This document shows positions 35,144 to 44,129 of a stretch of DNA of 64,000 nt, in pieces. Source of the DNA: Spartinivicinus marinus (GTDB lineage Bacteria; Pseudomonadota; Gammaproteobacteria; Pseudomonadales; Zooshikellaceae). How positions within the stretch are numbered: the stretch's first letter is position 1; every line of letters begins with the position of its first letter. The position numbers were made by a program, and so were the translations under genes. The DNA lies in assembly GCF_026309355.1 (NCBI RefSeq), contig NZ_JAPJZK010000001.1, positions 6,158,501 to 6,222,500 on the forward strand, written 5' to 3'. The notes under the pieces were generated by a model that saw only the letters and a list, made by a program, of their open reading frames with translations, did no database searches and was not told where the DNA came from.

Positions 35144-35902
35144 TTATCCTTTTTGGGTGTAAGCTGCTGTCGTTGCATGTACCCCATGATGCTTATCTGT
35201 TTTATGTTTTTTTAATTTTGCTGCTCGAACCCCCTGGGCCACAAATAGCATACGATCACGGGCAGCAAACCAGTCCTCGGCATACTCACATTGCTGATAC
35301 TCATCAAAATAGGGGCCACCTTCCGTATAATGCAACAGCGCAATATCGTCCTTAGGGGCATCATAGCCAACTAAATGATTCCAGCGACGAGGTAATTCAC
35401 CAATTAAATCGTCAGTTCCTAACCACTTAAACTGGTGCAGCTCTAGCCCTGAGGCTTGATTAACATAGTCTGGAGTCAATGCTTTGCAGCGCTCACAATT
35501 AAACAGCATGACACTGGACCAGTTTTTCTTTTGATAGCGAGTCTGCACATGATTTAAAAATTTTCGCTGGCTTGCTGGTTCATGGTTATGTTTCACTACT
35601 TGTACAGCAAAGCGACTGTCACGAAGTGACCACAACGCATTAATATCTTCCTTCACTATCATATCGCAATCAACAAAAATGGCCCATCCCTGGTAGTTAC
35701 ATAAATAAGGCACTAAAAAGCGGGAAAAAGAAAAGTCCGTGGATTGCAAAGGATCTCGTTCACGGGTAAAGATATTATGCAACTGACTCAACATTAATGG
35801 CGTAATTGACACAGGCTGTGAAGCATGAGCATGAATACTATGAGCAAGAACATTAAATGCAGCCGCTTCGGCACGATCATAACCAATAAATACCCGGATC
35901 AT
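35144..35902 (-). CDS. GT8-like glycosyltransferase
   Basis: A 252-residue GT-A fold protein. It opens MIRVFIGYDRAEAAAFNVLA and has a DxD motif in WAIFVDCDMIV near residue 77, followed by KHNHEPASQRKFL. WNHLVGYDAPKDDIALLHYT near 196-215 is typical of GT8-like enzymes that use nucleotide sugars and Mn. It may extend the glycan on flagellin. It lies between the TPR glycosyltransferase and the formyltransferase on the minus strand and is likely in one operon with them. Confidence 0.75.
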   Translation of the reverse strand: MIRVFIGYDRAEAAAFNVLAHSIHAHASQPVSITPLMLSQLHNIFTRERDPLQSTDFSFSRFLVPYLCNYQGWAIFVDCDMIVKEDINALWSLRDSRFAVQVVKHNHEPASQRKFLNHVQTRYQKKNWSSVMLFNCERCKALTPDYVNQASGLELHQFKWLGTDDLIGELPRRWNHLVGYDAPKDDIALLHYTEGGPYFDEYQQCEYAEDWFAARDRMLFVAQGVRAAKLKKHKTDKHHGVHATTAAYTQKG

Positions 35903-35956
35903 ATCACCGCCTCCCCATTAGTTAATGCTATTTATTTTGGTATCGGCCAGTCAGCG

Positions 35957-37684
35957 CTAATCTGTAGTTAACTGTTGCAACTCATAGCAAACCTGCTGAA
36001 TGACACTTTCCCAGTCACCATGGCTAGGCTGTCGAAACAACCGCACGCAGGAGTACCAAGGGCTATCCTCACGCTTTTCAAACCAGTGCCATAACGGCAC
36101 ATGCTGAGTCATTACCCAAGTAGGAATACCTAAAGCTCCTGCCAAGTGCACTGCTGCATTTGATACAGAAATCACTCTATCCAGTGCTGCAATTTGAGCC
36201 GCAGCCTTTTCTAGGTCATCAAACGGATTAAATGACGTATCCACAGATATCAAGCTAGTTTCTAAATCCAACGCTTCTTGTACCGCTTCACCATACTGAA
36301 TACTGACAAAATGACAGTTTGGTACGGTTAATAGTGACATGAGCTTTTGCAGTGCAATTGACTTGCCAGCCCCTGAAGAACCACTGCTACTTTGCCAGGC
36401 AACACCTATATGATATTGCGCTTGGCTATTATTTTTAATCATATCCTGACGAAACTGTTGGGTTAGTTTTGGGTGTGCTTTTATATAGTGCTTAGGCGCT
36501 TGATAATTAGGCAGATCCAACTTAACCAAATAAGGCACATCCAATAAAAAAACTTGGGCATCAATGCGGCTTTGTAAATCAGTGGGCACTGGCTCGTTAT
36601 CAGGTAACACGGTTATTTCAGGAAAAGAACGTCGAAACAAACTCACCAGCTTTACATTGCAAGTCAGTACTATATTAATACCGGCTTTCAGTAAAGGTAC
36701 CAAGTGTTGTACATGCAGTACTTGATCACCCACTCCCTGCTCAGAAGTCACTAACAATGTCATGCCTGGTTTTTGTTCGCCTTGCCATTGAGGTGCTAAA
36801 ACCCCTGCAATGGTTTTACTAATAAATCCATGATCATGAGAGGATAAATCTTGCCGCCAACGTAAATATGGCCAGCCTTCTTGATAATGGCCACTACGCA
36901 ATAATGTAATTGCCAGGTTAGCCCGCACCGCTTTATCATCTGGTTTTAGCTCAAGTGCCTCCCGATAATACTTAATTGCACTGGCTGAATTTCCTTCTAG
37001 CCCTTCAAGGTTGGCCAAAGTTCGTTTAACCAAAGGCGTATTTGCCTGTTGCTGACAAAGCGAACGAACTGTTGCTGCTGTTGCTGGATCATAGCGGCAT
37101 TCTTGAAGCAACTGATCAACTAGCGCACTGGCCAGACTTGCTTGAGCAGTTGCCATATCTGGACGCAACTCAAGTGCTTTAGTGTAATAGGTTTGGGCTT
37201 GACTAAATTGCTCTTGCTTTTGATAAAGTTGACCGATTGCTTCAAATATCTCAGGAATTTTCACTTCCTCAGCTTTGGCTAGATAACATTTCAACGCCTC
37301 CTGGTCTTTACCCTGGTTCTGATAAAGCGTACCCAATAGTGGGTAAGGCTCTGCCAAGGTTGGATCTATTTTAGTTGCCAGGGTTAGCGATTTTATCGAT
37401 TGATCAATATGCCCCATTTTTAACATCAGATAACCAAGTCGATATAAATAATAGGCATTATTTGGATCATACTGAACAGCCTCTAAAAGATAGGGCAATG
37501 CGGTATCATATTGTTCTATCGCCAAGTAAATTTCTGCCAGTTTATGTTGTACAGCGGCATTCGCTGGATTTTTTTCCAATAACTGGACTAATAGTCTTTT
37601 GGCTTCATTTAATTGATTTTGTTGCATTAAATGTACAGCAGTTTCAAATTGTTCCAAGTCCTGTGGATCATTGACGACAGACAT
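35957..37684 (-). CDS. TPR glycosyltransferase with GT9-like C-terminal part
   Basis: Residues 1-270 contain about six TPR units (NPANAAVQHKLAEIYLAIEQ, DPNNAYYLYRLGYLMLKMGH, LELRPDMATAQASLASALV). The C-terminal 290 residues resemble heptosyltransferase-like domains: VTSEQGVGDQVLHVQHLVPL, VGVAWQSS-like HIGVAWQSSSGSSGAG, then AALDRVISVSNAAVHLAGAL and GIPTWVMTQHVPLWHWF. Such TPR-GT fusions often lie beside flagellin genes and act on flagellin. It is divergent from fla5 and heads a minus-strand trio with the GT8-like and formyltransferase genes. Confidence 0.78.
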   Translation of the reverse strand: MSVVNDPQDLEQFETAVHLMQQNQLNEAKRLLVQLLEKNPANAAVQHKLAEIYLAIEQYDTALPYLLEAVQYDPNNAYYLYRLGYLMLKMGHIDQSIKSLTLATKIDPTLAEPYPLLGTLYQNQGKDQEALKCYLAKAEEVKIPEIFEAIGQLYQKQEQFSQAQTYYTKALELRPDMATAQASLASALVDQLLQECRYDPATAATVRSLCQQQANTPLVKRTLANLEGLEGNSASAIKYYREALELKPDDKAVRANLAITLLRSGHYQEGWPYLRWRQDLSSHDHGFISKTIAGVLAPQWQGEQKPGMTLLVTSEQGVGDQVLHVQHLVPLLKAGINIVLTCNVKLVSLFRRSFPEITVLPDNEPVPTDLQSRIDAQVFLLDVPYLVKLDLPNYQAPKHYIKAHPKLTQQFRQDMIKNNSQAQYHIGVAWQSSSGSSGAGKSIALQKLMSLLTVPNCHFVSIQYGEAVQEALDLETSLISVDTSFNPFDDLEKAAAQIAALDRVISVSNAAVHLAGALGIPTWVMTQHVPLWHWFEKREDSPWYSCVRLFRQPSHGDWESVIQQVCYELQQLTTD

Positions 37685-37829
37685 AATGTGACGTACCTTT
37701 GATGGGTTATTTAAAAATCGTTATTAAGGGCACCTCTAACAACATTTGTACCAGTTTATGTGATTAAAGCCAGCAGCAACTATCTTTTTTCAGTTTAGCC
37801 ATTTAATAATCACTCCAGTTTTTTGCTTA

Positions 37830-37848
37830 AGTGGCAAAAAACTGCCTC
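37830..37848. promoter_or_regulatory. Candidate activator box of fla5 (GGCA-N6-TGCC)
   Basis: AGTGGCAAAAAACTGCCTC differs from the fla4 box at four positions, all in the spacer, and lies about 120-135 bases upstream of the fla5 sigma-54 site in the space shared with the divergent TPR glycosyltransferase gene. Confidence 0.5.
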
Positions 37849-37964
37849 TTTTGACTGACAGTGATGCTGACATCCCTGTTATGATTAGCTATTAATATCC
37901 TAGCAATAATCTAATTATTTGATTTTAATAAAAGATTTATTTCAATAACTTATTGGCAATTATA

Positions 37965-37982
37965 TTGGCATAGCCTTTGAAT
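37965..37982 (+). promoter_or_regulatory. Sigma-54-like promoter of fla5
   Basis: TTGGCATAGCCTTTGAAT keeps GG-N10-G with GA instead of GC at -12. Its first nine bases are identical to the fla4 site. The rest of the 418-base spacer shows only a small AGTAC/GTACT hairpin at 38000-38014. Confidence 0.5.
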
Positions 37983-38102
37983 CCCAATTCCTCAGCCAAA
38001 GTACGCTTGGTACTCCGGTAGTAAATTACCCGTTCAAAGATACAGCTTACGTTAAACAAATGGCGTAATCACCACGGGTAAGCAGTTAGTAGGAGGGAGG
38101 TT

Positions 38103-40256
38103 ATGCCTCAAGTCATTAATACCAACATTCCGTCATTAAATGCACAGCGTAATTTAAATACCTCACAAGCAGAAAGCGCTGTTGCCTTGCAGCGCTTGTC
38201 ATCAGGTTTACGCATTAATAGTGCTAAAGACGATGCAGCAGGGCTTGCTATATCCACTCGATTTGATGCTCAAATTCGCGGCTTGAATGTGGCTATCCGC
38301 AATGCCAACGATGGAGTTTCTCTTTCCCAGACCGCTGAAGGTGCCTTGGGAGCCATGAAAGAGAATTTACTTCGCATTCGTGACCTTTCCCTGCAATCTG
38401 CAAATGCCACTAACAGTGGCCAAGACCGTGAAGCACTCAATGCCGAAGTTCAACAGTTGAAAAAAGAAATTCAACGGGTATCAGAACAAACTGCTTTTAA
38501 CGGTACCTTGTTATTAGACGGCACTTTCACTGAAGTCACCTTTCAAATTGGTGCCAATGAAGGTGAAAACGTCACCTTTAGTATAGATGGTGCACGGGTT
38601 GATGAATTAGGTGCTTCTCAGTCTGTTGGTGTCAGTGCCCGAGGCACTAATTCCAGCATTGCCCAAGGGGATTTATTAATTAATGGTATTTCTATCCCCA
38701 GTTCTAAAACCACAGCAGATACTGCATCGATTGCAAACAAGAGTGCCAGTGCCATTGCCAAAATCGCTACTATCAACTCTAAATCTGACGAAACAGGGGT
38801 TACTGCAGAAGTATTAACCAATACCGTTGAAGGCACTAGTCAGGTTGTCGCAACTCTAGCAGGGGATATTTTCTTAAATGGCGTCACTATTGCGTTAGCA
38901 ACTAACACCAGTTTATCAAGTAACGCTAATCGTGATGCCGTGATAACTGCAATTAACGCGCGCTCTGCAGAAACAGGTGTGGTGGCAGTCAATACAGGAG
39001 CTGATCAATCCGGTATTATTTTAGAAGCTGAAGATGGACGTAATATCACCCTTGTTTATGGCAATGCAGGGGTAACTCCAGCTGCAACCGGTTTACCTGC
39101 CATTGGGGGCGGTATCATTGCAGCAGGCTCACCACCAACAGCCACTGAAGAACTTAATGGTACTGCAGCAGGTGGCTTTACTTTAATTTCCCGAGATGGT
39201 TCACCCATCAAAATTGAGCAAGGGCCAGACGGACAACTTAACCAAAATGTAGGATTAGCAGAAGGCACTTATGCTGGTACAGGGGCCTTTTTATCATCAC
39301 TTGCTGCGATTGATGGTAACACTGCAACAACGGCAAAAGATGATGCGCCAGCCTTGATGAATGGCGATATTGTAATAAACGATGTTCCTGTGCCTGCCGG
39401 TAATACCCTGGATGACACAGCGTCTAATATGAATAAAGCTGGCAGTGCTATCACCAAAGCAGCAGCAATTAATAAAGTCAGTGAGCGTACCGGGGTTACT
39501 GCTACCCCTAATCCTAATTTAGTTAATGGTTCTGCTATGACACCGGCAGCCAAAACTGGCACTATAACTATTAATGGGGTAATTACTACTGGTATTACCA
39601 CGACAACCGATGCCGAAGAAAGCCGGATTACTGTCGTCAATGCTATTAATGCTATTGCAGGACAAACTGGCGTAATGGCAATTGATACCGGCAGTAATAC
39701 AGGCGGTGTACAACTACTGGCGGAAGATGGACGAAATATTACCATTAGTTATACTACACTAACGCCCGCTGTCACCGGACTCGTCGATACCGACCCTGGT
39801 GGTGCCGAACCCCAGGCAACTTATGAGTCTTCATTACGCTTATCGTCCGCCAGCCCTATTGTATTAACCACCAATAATGCCAATGGCTTAACCAACCATG
39901 GCTTACAGGCAGGCACTTTTGGTGGGGCATCGTCAGGGCAGTTTATTAAGGATATCGATGTATCCTCAGTAGAAGGTGCATTAAAAGCGCTAGATTCGGT
40001 GGATAATGCCTTGCAGTCTATTAATATCCAGCGGGCTAACTTAGGTGCGATTCAAAATCGCTTTGAGTCAACCGTTTCGAATCAAGCCATTGCTGCTGAA
40101 AACTTATCAGCAGCCAATTCAAGAATAAAAGATGCTGATTTTGCAGCTGAGACTGCAGAGCTATCACGAACTCAAGTACTACAACAGGCGGGTATTTCGA
40201 TACTTGCCCAAGCCAATGCGCAGCCACAGCAAGTATTACAATTATTACAAGGCTAG
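38103..40256 (+). CDS. Flagellin fla5 (717 aa, sister of fla4)
   Basis: A filament subunit that closely follows fla4 from end to end: MPQVINTNIPSLNAQRNL start, GDLLINGISIPSSKTTADTA and GDIVINDVPVPAGNTLDDTA repeats, NKVSERTGVTATPNPNLVNG, and end ANAQPQQVLQLLQG. The main difference is Pro in place of Ala at residue 10 and small indels in the outer domain. RBS AGGAGGGAGG is very strong. It has a sigma-54-like promoter and is followed by the best intrinsic terminator in the window. With fla4 it forms direct repeats of over 2 kb around the sugar genes. Confidence 0.96.
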   Translation: MPQVINTNIPSLNAQRNLNTSQAESAVALQRLSSGLRINSAKDDAAGLAISTRFDAQIRGLNVAIRNANDGVSLSQTAEGALGAMKENLLRIRDLSLQSANATNSGQDREALNAEVQQLKKEIQRVSEQTAFNGTLLLDGTFTEVTFQIGANEGENVTFSIDGARVDELGASQSVGVSARGTNSSIAQGDLLINGISIPSSKTTADTASIANKSASAIAKIATINSKSDETGVTAEVLTNTVEGTSQVVATLAGDIFLNGVTIALATNTSLSSNANRDAVITAINARSAETGVVAVNTGADQSGIILEAEDGRNITLVYGNAGVTPAATGLPAIGGGIIAAGSPPTATEELNGTAAGGFTLISRDGSPIKIEQGPDGQLNQNVGLAEGTYAGTGAFLSSLAAIDGNTATTAKDDAPALMNGDIVINDVPVPAGNTLDDTASNMNKAGSAITKAAAINKVSERTGVTATPNPNLVNGSAMTPAAKTGTITINGVITTGITTTTDAEESRITVVNAINAIAGQTGVMAIDTGSNTGGVQLLAEDGRNITISYTTLTPAVTGLVDTDPGGAEPQATYESSLRLSSASPIVLTTNNANGLTNHGLQAGTFGGASSGQFIKDIDVSSVEGALKALDSVDNALQSINIQRANLGAIQNRFESTVSNQAIAAENLSAANSRIKDADFAAETAELSRTQVLQQAGISILAQANAQPQQVLQLLQG

Positions 40257-40273
40257 CGTATCACACTCGACCC

Positions 40274-40317
40274 CTGACTGACATTGCCTTTATTAAGCAA
40301 TGTCAGTCAGATTTTTT
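40274..40317 (+). terminator. Strong intrinsic terminator after fla5
   Basis: A perfect 14-bp stem CTGACTGACATTGC/GCAATGTCAGTCAG with a nine-base loop is followed by ATTTTTTT. It lies 18 bases after the fla5 stop. Confidence 0.92.
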
Positions 40318-40396
40318 TACTGCCTAATAGCCAATAAATAACGCCTATATTTCACTTTTACAAAAAATATACGACTAGTTTTTTTTATTTTTCTAC

Positions 40397-40411
40397 TGGC
40401 GCAAAATTTGA
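40397..40411 (+). promoter_or_regulatory. Possible sigma-54 site before the methyltransferase pair
   Basis: TGGCGCAAAATTTGA has GG-N10-GA with the same TTGA ending as the fla5 site. It lies about 90 bases before the next start codon. No GGCA-N6-TGCC box was seen nearby, so the call is weak. Confidence 0.3.
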
Positions 40412-40499
40412 CTACCCATTGTGGCTAAAAGCGCTATGCTTTATAACAATAAACAATAACAAAGCTAGACTGCTTCTGTAATGTAATGGAATTTCAACC

Positions 40500-42122
40500 A
40501 TGAGTAACTTAGTTGAAGGGGATCATGCCTCTCAAACCATTGCCCAAGCGTACAATGAAACCTTGTATCGCAGTGATCCCTTCGTAAAAACCCATCCAGA
40601 ACATTTGGCCAGTTTAGGGGTATTATTTGGTTTTACACCGGTTAACCCACTGCAATGTCGGGTATTGGAAATCGGTTGTGCAATGGGCGGCAACCTTATT
40701 CCGATGGCAATGAATTACCCTGACAGTGAATTTATAGGTATTGATATTTCAAAGAATCAGATTGATATTGCCACCAATCAAGCAGCCAACCTCAGACTGA
40801 ATAATATAAAACTGCTCAGTTTAAGCATAGAGCAAGTCGATGAACACTTTGGTCAGTTTGATTTTATTATCTGTCATGGGGTCTTTTCGTGGGTACCCGC
40901 GCAGGTTCAACAGAAAATTCTTGAAGTCTGCAAAAAACATTTAAGTGAATTTGGTATCGCTTACATTAGCTATAACGTACATCCAGGTTGGCATATCAAA
41001 AACATTGTAAAAGACCTGATGCGCCTCAGAACACAAAAGTCACCTTTAGAAAACAAAGTTAAAGATGCCAAAGCCATTGTAGAGTTGTATGCAAAATATG
41101 CGGTAGATAATGCCAGTTATCCTTTTAAAAGCATTCTCGAGCAACAATTGGAACATTTAAATAGCGTGCCTGATCATTACATTTTGCATGAGCATTTAGC
41201 TGACTTTAATATCCCCTACTACTTTTATGACTTTATGACGCTGGCAAAACAACATCAATTAACTTACTTATGTGACGCCTGCTTTAGTGATAATTTTATT
41301 AGCAACCTACCTGAAGAGCATCAACAGAAAATTCTGGATTATTCTGAAGACCGTGTCATGGTAGAGCAGTATTATGACTTTACGGTAGCCCGAACCTTTC
41401 GCTCTAGTCTATTGGTTCATGATCAACACCTGATCAACCCTATTGTAGAAACGCAACGAATAAGATTACTAAGCTTAGTGAGCGACCTTAAAGTAAAAGA
41501 TAAGCAGTTTAACTTAACCGATAAGTCTGATGTACCGTTTATTTCAAGCAGTAAAGTGTCTCCCGAACTCACCGCCTCCATTCCCATTACCAAAGCAGCA
41601 TTAAGAAGCTTAGAAGAAAGCTGGCCATGCAGTTTAAGTTTTAATGAACTATTCCAACAGAGTTATCAAAAGTTAGGTCTATCTATTGATAAACAACAGC
41701 CTGATTTATTAGAAAAAGATATTCAACAGTTGTGCGATGATATTACCACAGCCTTTCAGGCAGGTTCACTCAGGTTATTCAGAGTGAATCCACCATTATG
41801 TATCAATCAAATAAGTGATAAGCCACTGGTTAGTCCATTAATAAGCCAGCAGCTTCGCGATAATCAAGAAGTCTTTACGACCCAGCATCATGAATCTCTA
41901 TCACTCGATGATAACCTAAAGCAGTTTATTCCCTATCTTAACGGAACCTATACTCAACATGAACTAGCAAACGTTGTCGATAAACTGCTTCAAGAAGGCA
42001 AGTTAGACTTTTCTCTCACCCAACAATTACAAAAAACAGCCAAAAATAACAATGAAGTAGCAAACACTATCTTAGCCACACTGCTCAATAGCCTTATTCA
42101 AATTGGGGTAATGATTAACTAA
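40500..42122 (+). CDS. SAM-dependent methyltransferase with regulatory domain
   Basis: The N-terminal class I methyltransferase domain (residues about 40-190) has VLEIGCAMGGNLIPMAMNYP as motif I, FIGIDISKNQIDIA as acidic motif II and FDFIICHGVFSWVP as motif IV. Then comes the methyltransferase regulatory domain (about 215-300, YYFYDFMTLAKQHQLTYLCD) and a winged-helix-like C-terminal region. This architecture is common in marine bacteria and often paired with a second methyltransferase, as here (18-base gap). Position directly after fla5 suggests methylation of flagellin or its glycan; the substrate is inferred. Confidence 0.78.
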   Translation: MSNLVEGDHASQTIAQAYNETLYRSDPFVKTHPEHLASLGVLFGFTPVNPLQCRVLEIGCAMGGNLIPMAMNYPDSEFIGIDISKNQIDIATNQAANLRLNNIKLLSLSIEQVDEHFGQFDFIICHGVFSWVPAQVQQKILEVCKKHLSEFGIAYISYNVHPGWHIKNIVKDLMRLRTQKSPLENKVKDAKAIVELYAKYAVDNASYPFKSILEQQLEHLNSVPDHYILHEHLADFNIPYYFYDFMTLAKQHQLTYLCDACFSDNFISNLPEEHQQKILDYSEDRVMVEQYYDFTVARTFRSSLLVHDQHLINPIVETQRIRLLSLVSDLKVKDKQFNLTDKSDVPFISSSKVSPELTASIPITKAALRSLEESWPCSLSFNELFQQSYQKLGLSIDKQQPDLLEKDIQQLCDDITTAFQAGSLRLFRVNPPLCINQISDKPLVSPLISQQLRDNQEVFTTQHHESLSLDDNLKQFIPYLNGTYTQHELANVVDKLLQEGKLDFSLTQQLQKTAKNNNEVANTILATLLNSLIQIGVMIN

Positions 42123-42140
42123 ATTCAGAGTAAAGCCAAA

Positions 42141-44129
42141 ATGAATAATCTGGTTAATTCAAAACCACACATAGAAAGTACAGAACAGTTAATAACAACG
42201 ACGATTAACCAGACCGCTCAACTAAGTGAAAAATCTCTGTTATCCCTTATTATAAAATCAAAAAATTGTAATGACCCTGCTATCTTTTTAGCAAATATCA
42301 CCTTCCATTTGCTAAAAGGTAACGTTAAGGGGCTTAGTCAAATATTAGCAAAAAGTACTCACATTAAATCCAGTTATCTTATCAATTTACGTGATGCCTG
42401 CATGTATTTATGTAATCGAAAAACTGATGACATAATCAATACAGTGATAATACTTGATAAAATGTCTCCCCCTAATCCACTGCTTGCTGTTTTGGTAGCA
42501 GAGGCGCAGTATATTCAATGTAAGTTCACCGAAGCCTTTTACAATTTTTCTAAAGCAGCCAATAACTTTACTTTCAATAAACAGCTCATTATTAAAGCAA
42601 GACAATGTTTGCAGCATATTGAAGCAACGAAATACAGTGAACCATTAGTTCAAGGTGCCATAGACTATTTAAAAGATGACCGTTTCGATAGTAAAGAAAT
42701 AGCGACTCTCATTACTTCACTCATTCAATTCAAGTATCAGCTGACTGAAAAGCAAACTGACACTATATCACTTGACTTAAACGATATAACACAAGATGAA
42801 TTTCTGATTGAAGCATTACAAAGAATTATCATTATAGACCCTGATATTGAGTTGTTTTTACTGGCCGTACGCAACAACTTGCTCAATACTATTGTCCAAC
42901 TGAGCGAAATTCCTCAGCATTTCACTAAGCTACTATGCGCTCTTGCCTTGCAAGGTTACATGAATGAATACGTCAGTTTTATTAGTAATGATGAAGCCTC
43001 AACCATTGACTCTATTCAACAAATTACCCATAACTTACTGAAAGAGTCTAATACCAGCATAGAGCAAATTGCCGGCTTGGTTTTATTGGTATCATTGTAT
43101 GAACCAATATCTCAACAACCCTATTTCGAGCAACTATTACATTACTCATTAGTCGACTGGCCACAGGAGATGCAGCCTTGCATCGAAAAAATACTGTATC
43201 AACAATATCAGGAAGCCGCTTTGGCAAAGACCATCCCTCAACTAACAGCCATTGACAATCCTGTCTCCTCTGCCGTTAAAGCTCAGTATGAAGAAAATCC
43301 TTACCCCCGGTGGACAGAAGTCACTCAGTTAAAAAGCCCTTGTAATTATATCAAGTACTATCATATTGATAAGCCACCTTTTACCAAACCTAAATTTTCA
43401 ACTAAATCACTGAAAATGCTGGTAGCAGGCTGCGGCACAGGTAAACACCCCATTAGTCAAGCATTACTATTTCCTGACCTGCAAATTATTGCGGTTGATC
43501 TTAGCAGCCGAAGTTTAGCCTATGCCAAACTAATGGCTGATCACTTCAAGATTAAAAATATTAGTTTTTACCAAGGCGATATTCTGCAGTTAAATGCGCT
43601 GAAAGAAAAATTTCACATTATTGAGTGTGTGGGAGTACTCCACCATATGGAAAGACCCGCTGATGGTCTGGCTGTTTTACGTGAATTACTGGTCAAGCAA
43701 GGGGTAATGAAATTAGGTCTTTATAGCCAAACTGCACGCCAAGAGATTGAAAAATTTCGCGCCAGTAACGAACTCACTCCTACTCTAGCTAATATTCGCC
43801 AGTTTCGTTACCGGGCGTTAACCGAAGAACGATCCAAGTTTGATACCTGCATTAAAGTGAGTGACTTTTATTCAACCAGTATGTGTCGTGATTTATTGTT
43901 TCATGCACAAGAACATCGCTATACAACACTGGAAATAGCCAAATTATTAAAAGATCATTCATTAGCCTTCAGAGGTTTTTACTTTAGAAGTCATGAGTTA
44001 TTTACCCAATTTCAAAAACTGTTTCCTAACCCAGCAAGTATGCTAGACCTTACAGCCTGGGATCAGTTTGAGCAGCAAAATCCGTTCGCTTTCCTTGGGA
44101 TGTATCAGTTTTTTGCTCAAGCCCTATAA
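42141..44129 (+). CDS. Helical-repeat protein with C-terminal SAM methyltransferase
   Basis: Residues 1-380 are all-helical with TPR-like units. Residues about 390-560 form a class I methyltransferase: YEENPYPRW preceding it, motif I KMLVAGCGTGKHPISQALLF, acidic IIAVDLSSRSLAYAKL, GDILQL and HIIECVGVLHHMERP. The YEENPYPRW plus AGCGTG arrangement is found in TPR-methyltransferases near flagellin or polysaccharide genes. It follows the preceding methyltransferase by 18 bases. Its 3' end overlaps flgL, convergent, by 6 bases. Confidence 0.78.
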   Translation: MNNLVNSKPHIESTEQLITTTINQTAQLSEKSLLSLIIKSKNCNDPAIFLANITFHLLKGNVKGLSQILAKSTHIKSSYLINLRDACMYLCNRKTDDIINTVIILDKMSPPNPLLAVLVAEAQYIQCKFTEAFYNFSKAANNFTFNKQLIIKARQCLQHIEATKYSEPLVQGAIDYLKDDRFDSKEIATLITSLIQFKYQLTEKQTDTISLDLNDITQDEFLIEALQRIIIIDPDIELFLLAVRNNLLNTIVQLSEIPQHFTKLLCALALQGYMNEYVSFISNDEASTIDSIQQITHNLLKESNTSIEQIAGLVLLVSLYEPISQQPYFEQLLHYSLVDWPQEMQPCIEKILYQQYQEAALAKTIPQLTAIDNPVSSAVKAQYEENPYPRWTEVTQLKSPCNYIKYYHIDKPPFTKPKFSTKSLKMLVAGCGTGKHPISQALLFPDLQIIAVDLSSRSLAYAKLMADHFKIKNISFYQGDILQLNALKEKFHIIECVGVLHHMERPADGLAVLRELLVKQGVMKLGLYSQTARQEIEKFRASNELTPTLANIRQFRYRALTEERSKFDTCIKVSDFYSTSMCRDLLFHAQEHRYTTLEIAKLLKDHSLAFRGFYFRSHELFTQFQKLFPNPASMLDLTAWDQFEQQNPFAFLGMYQFFAQAL

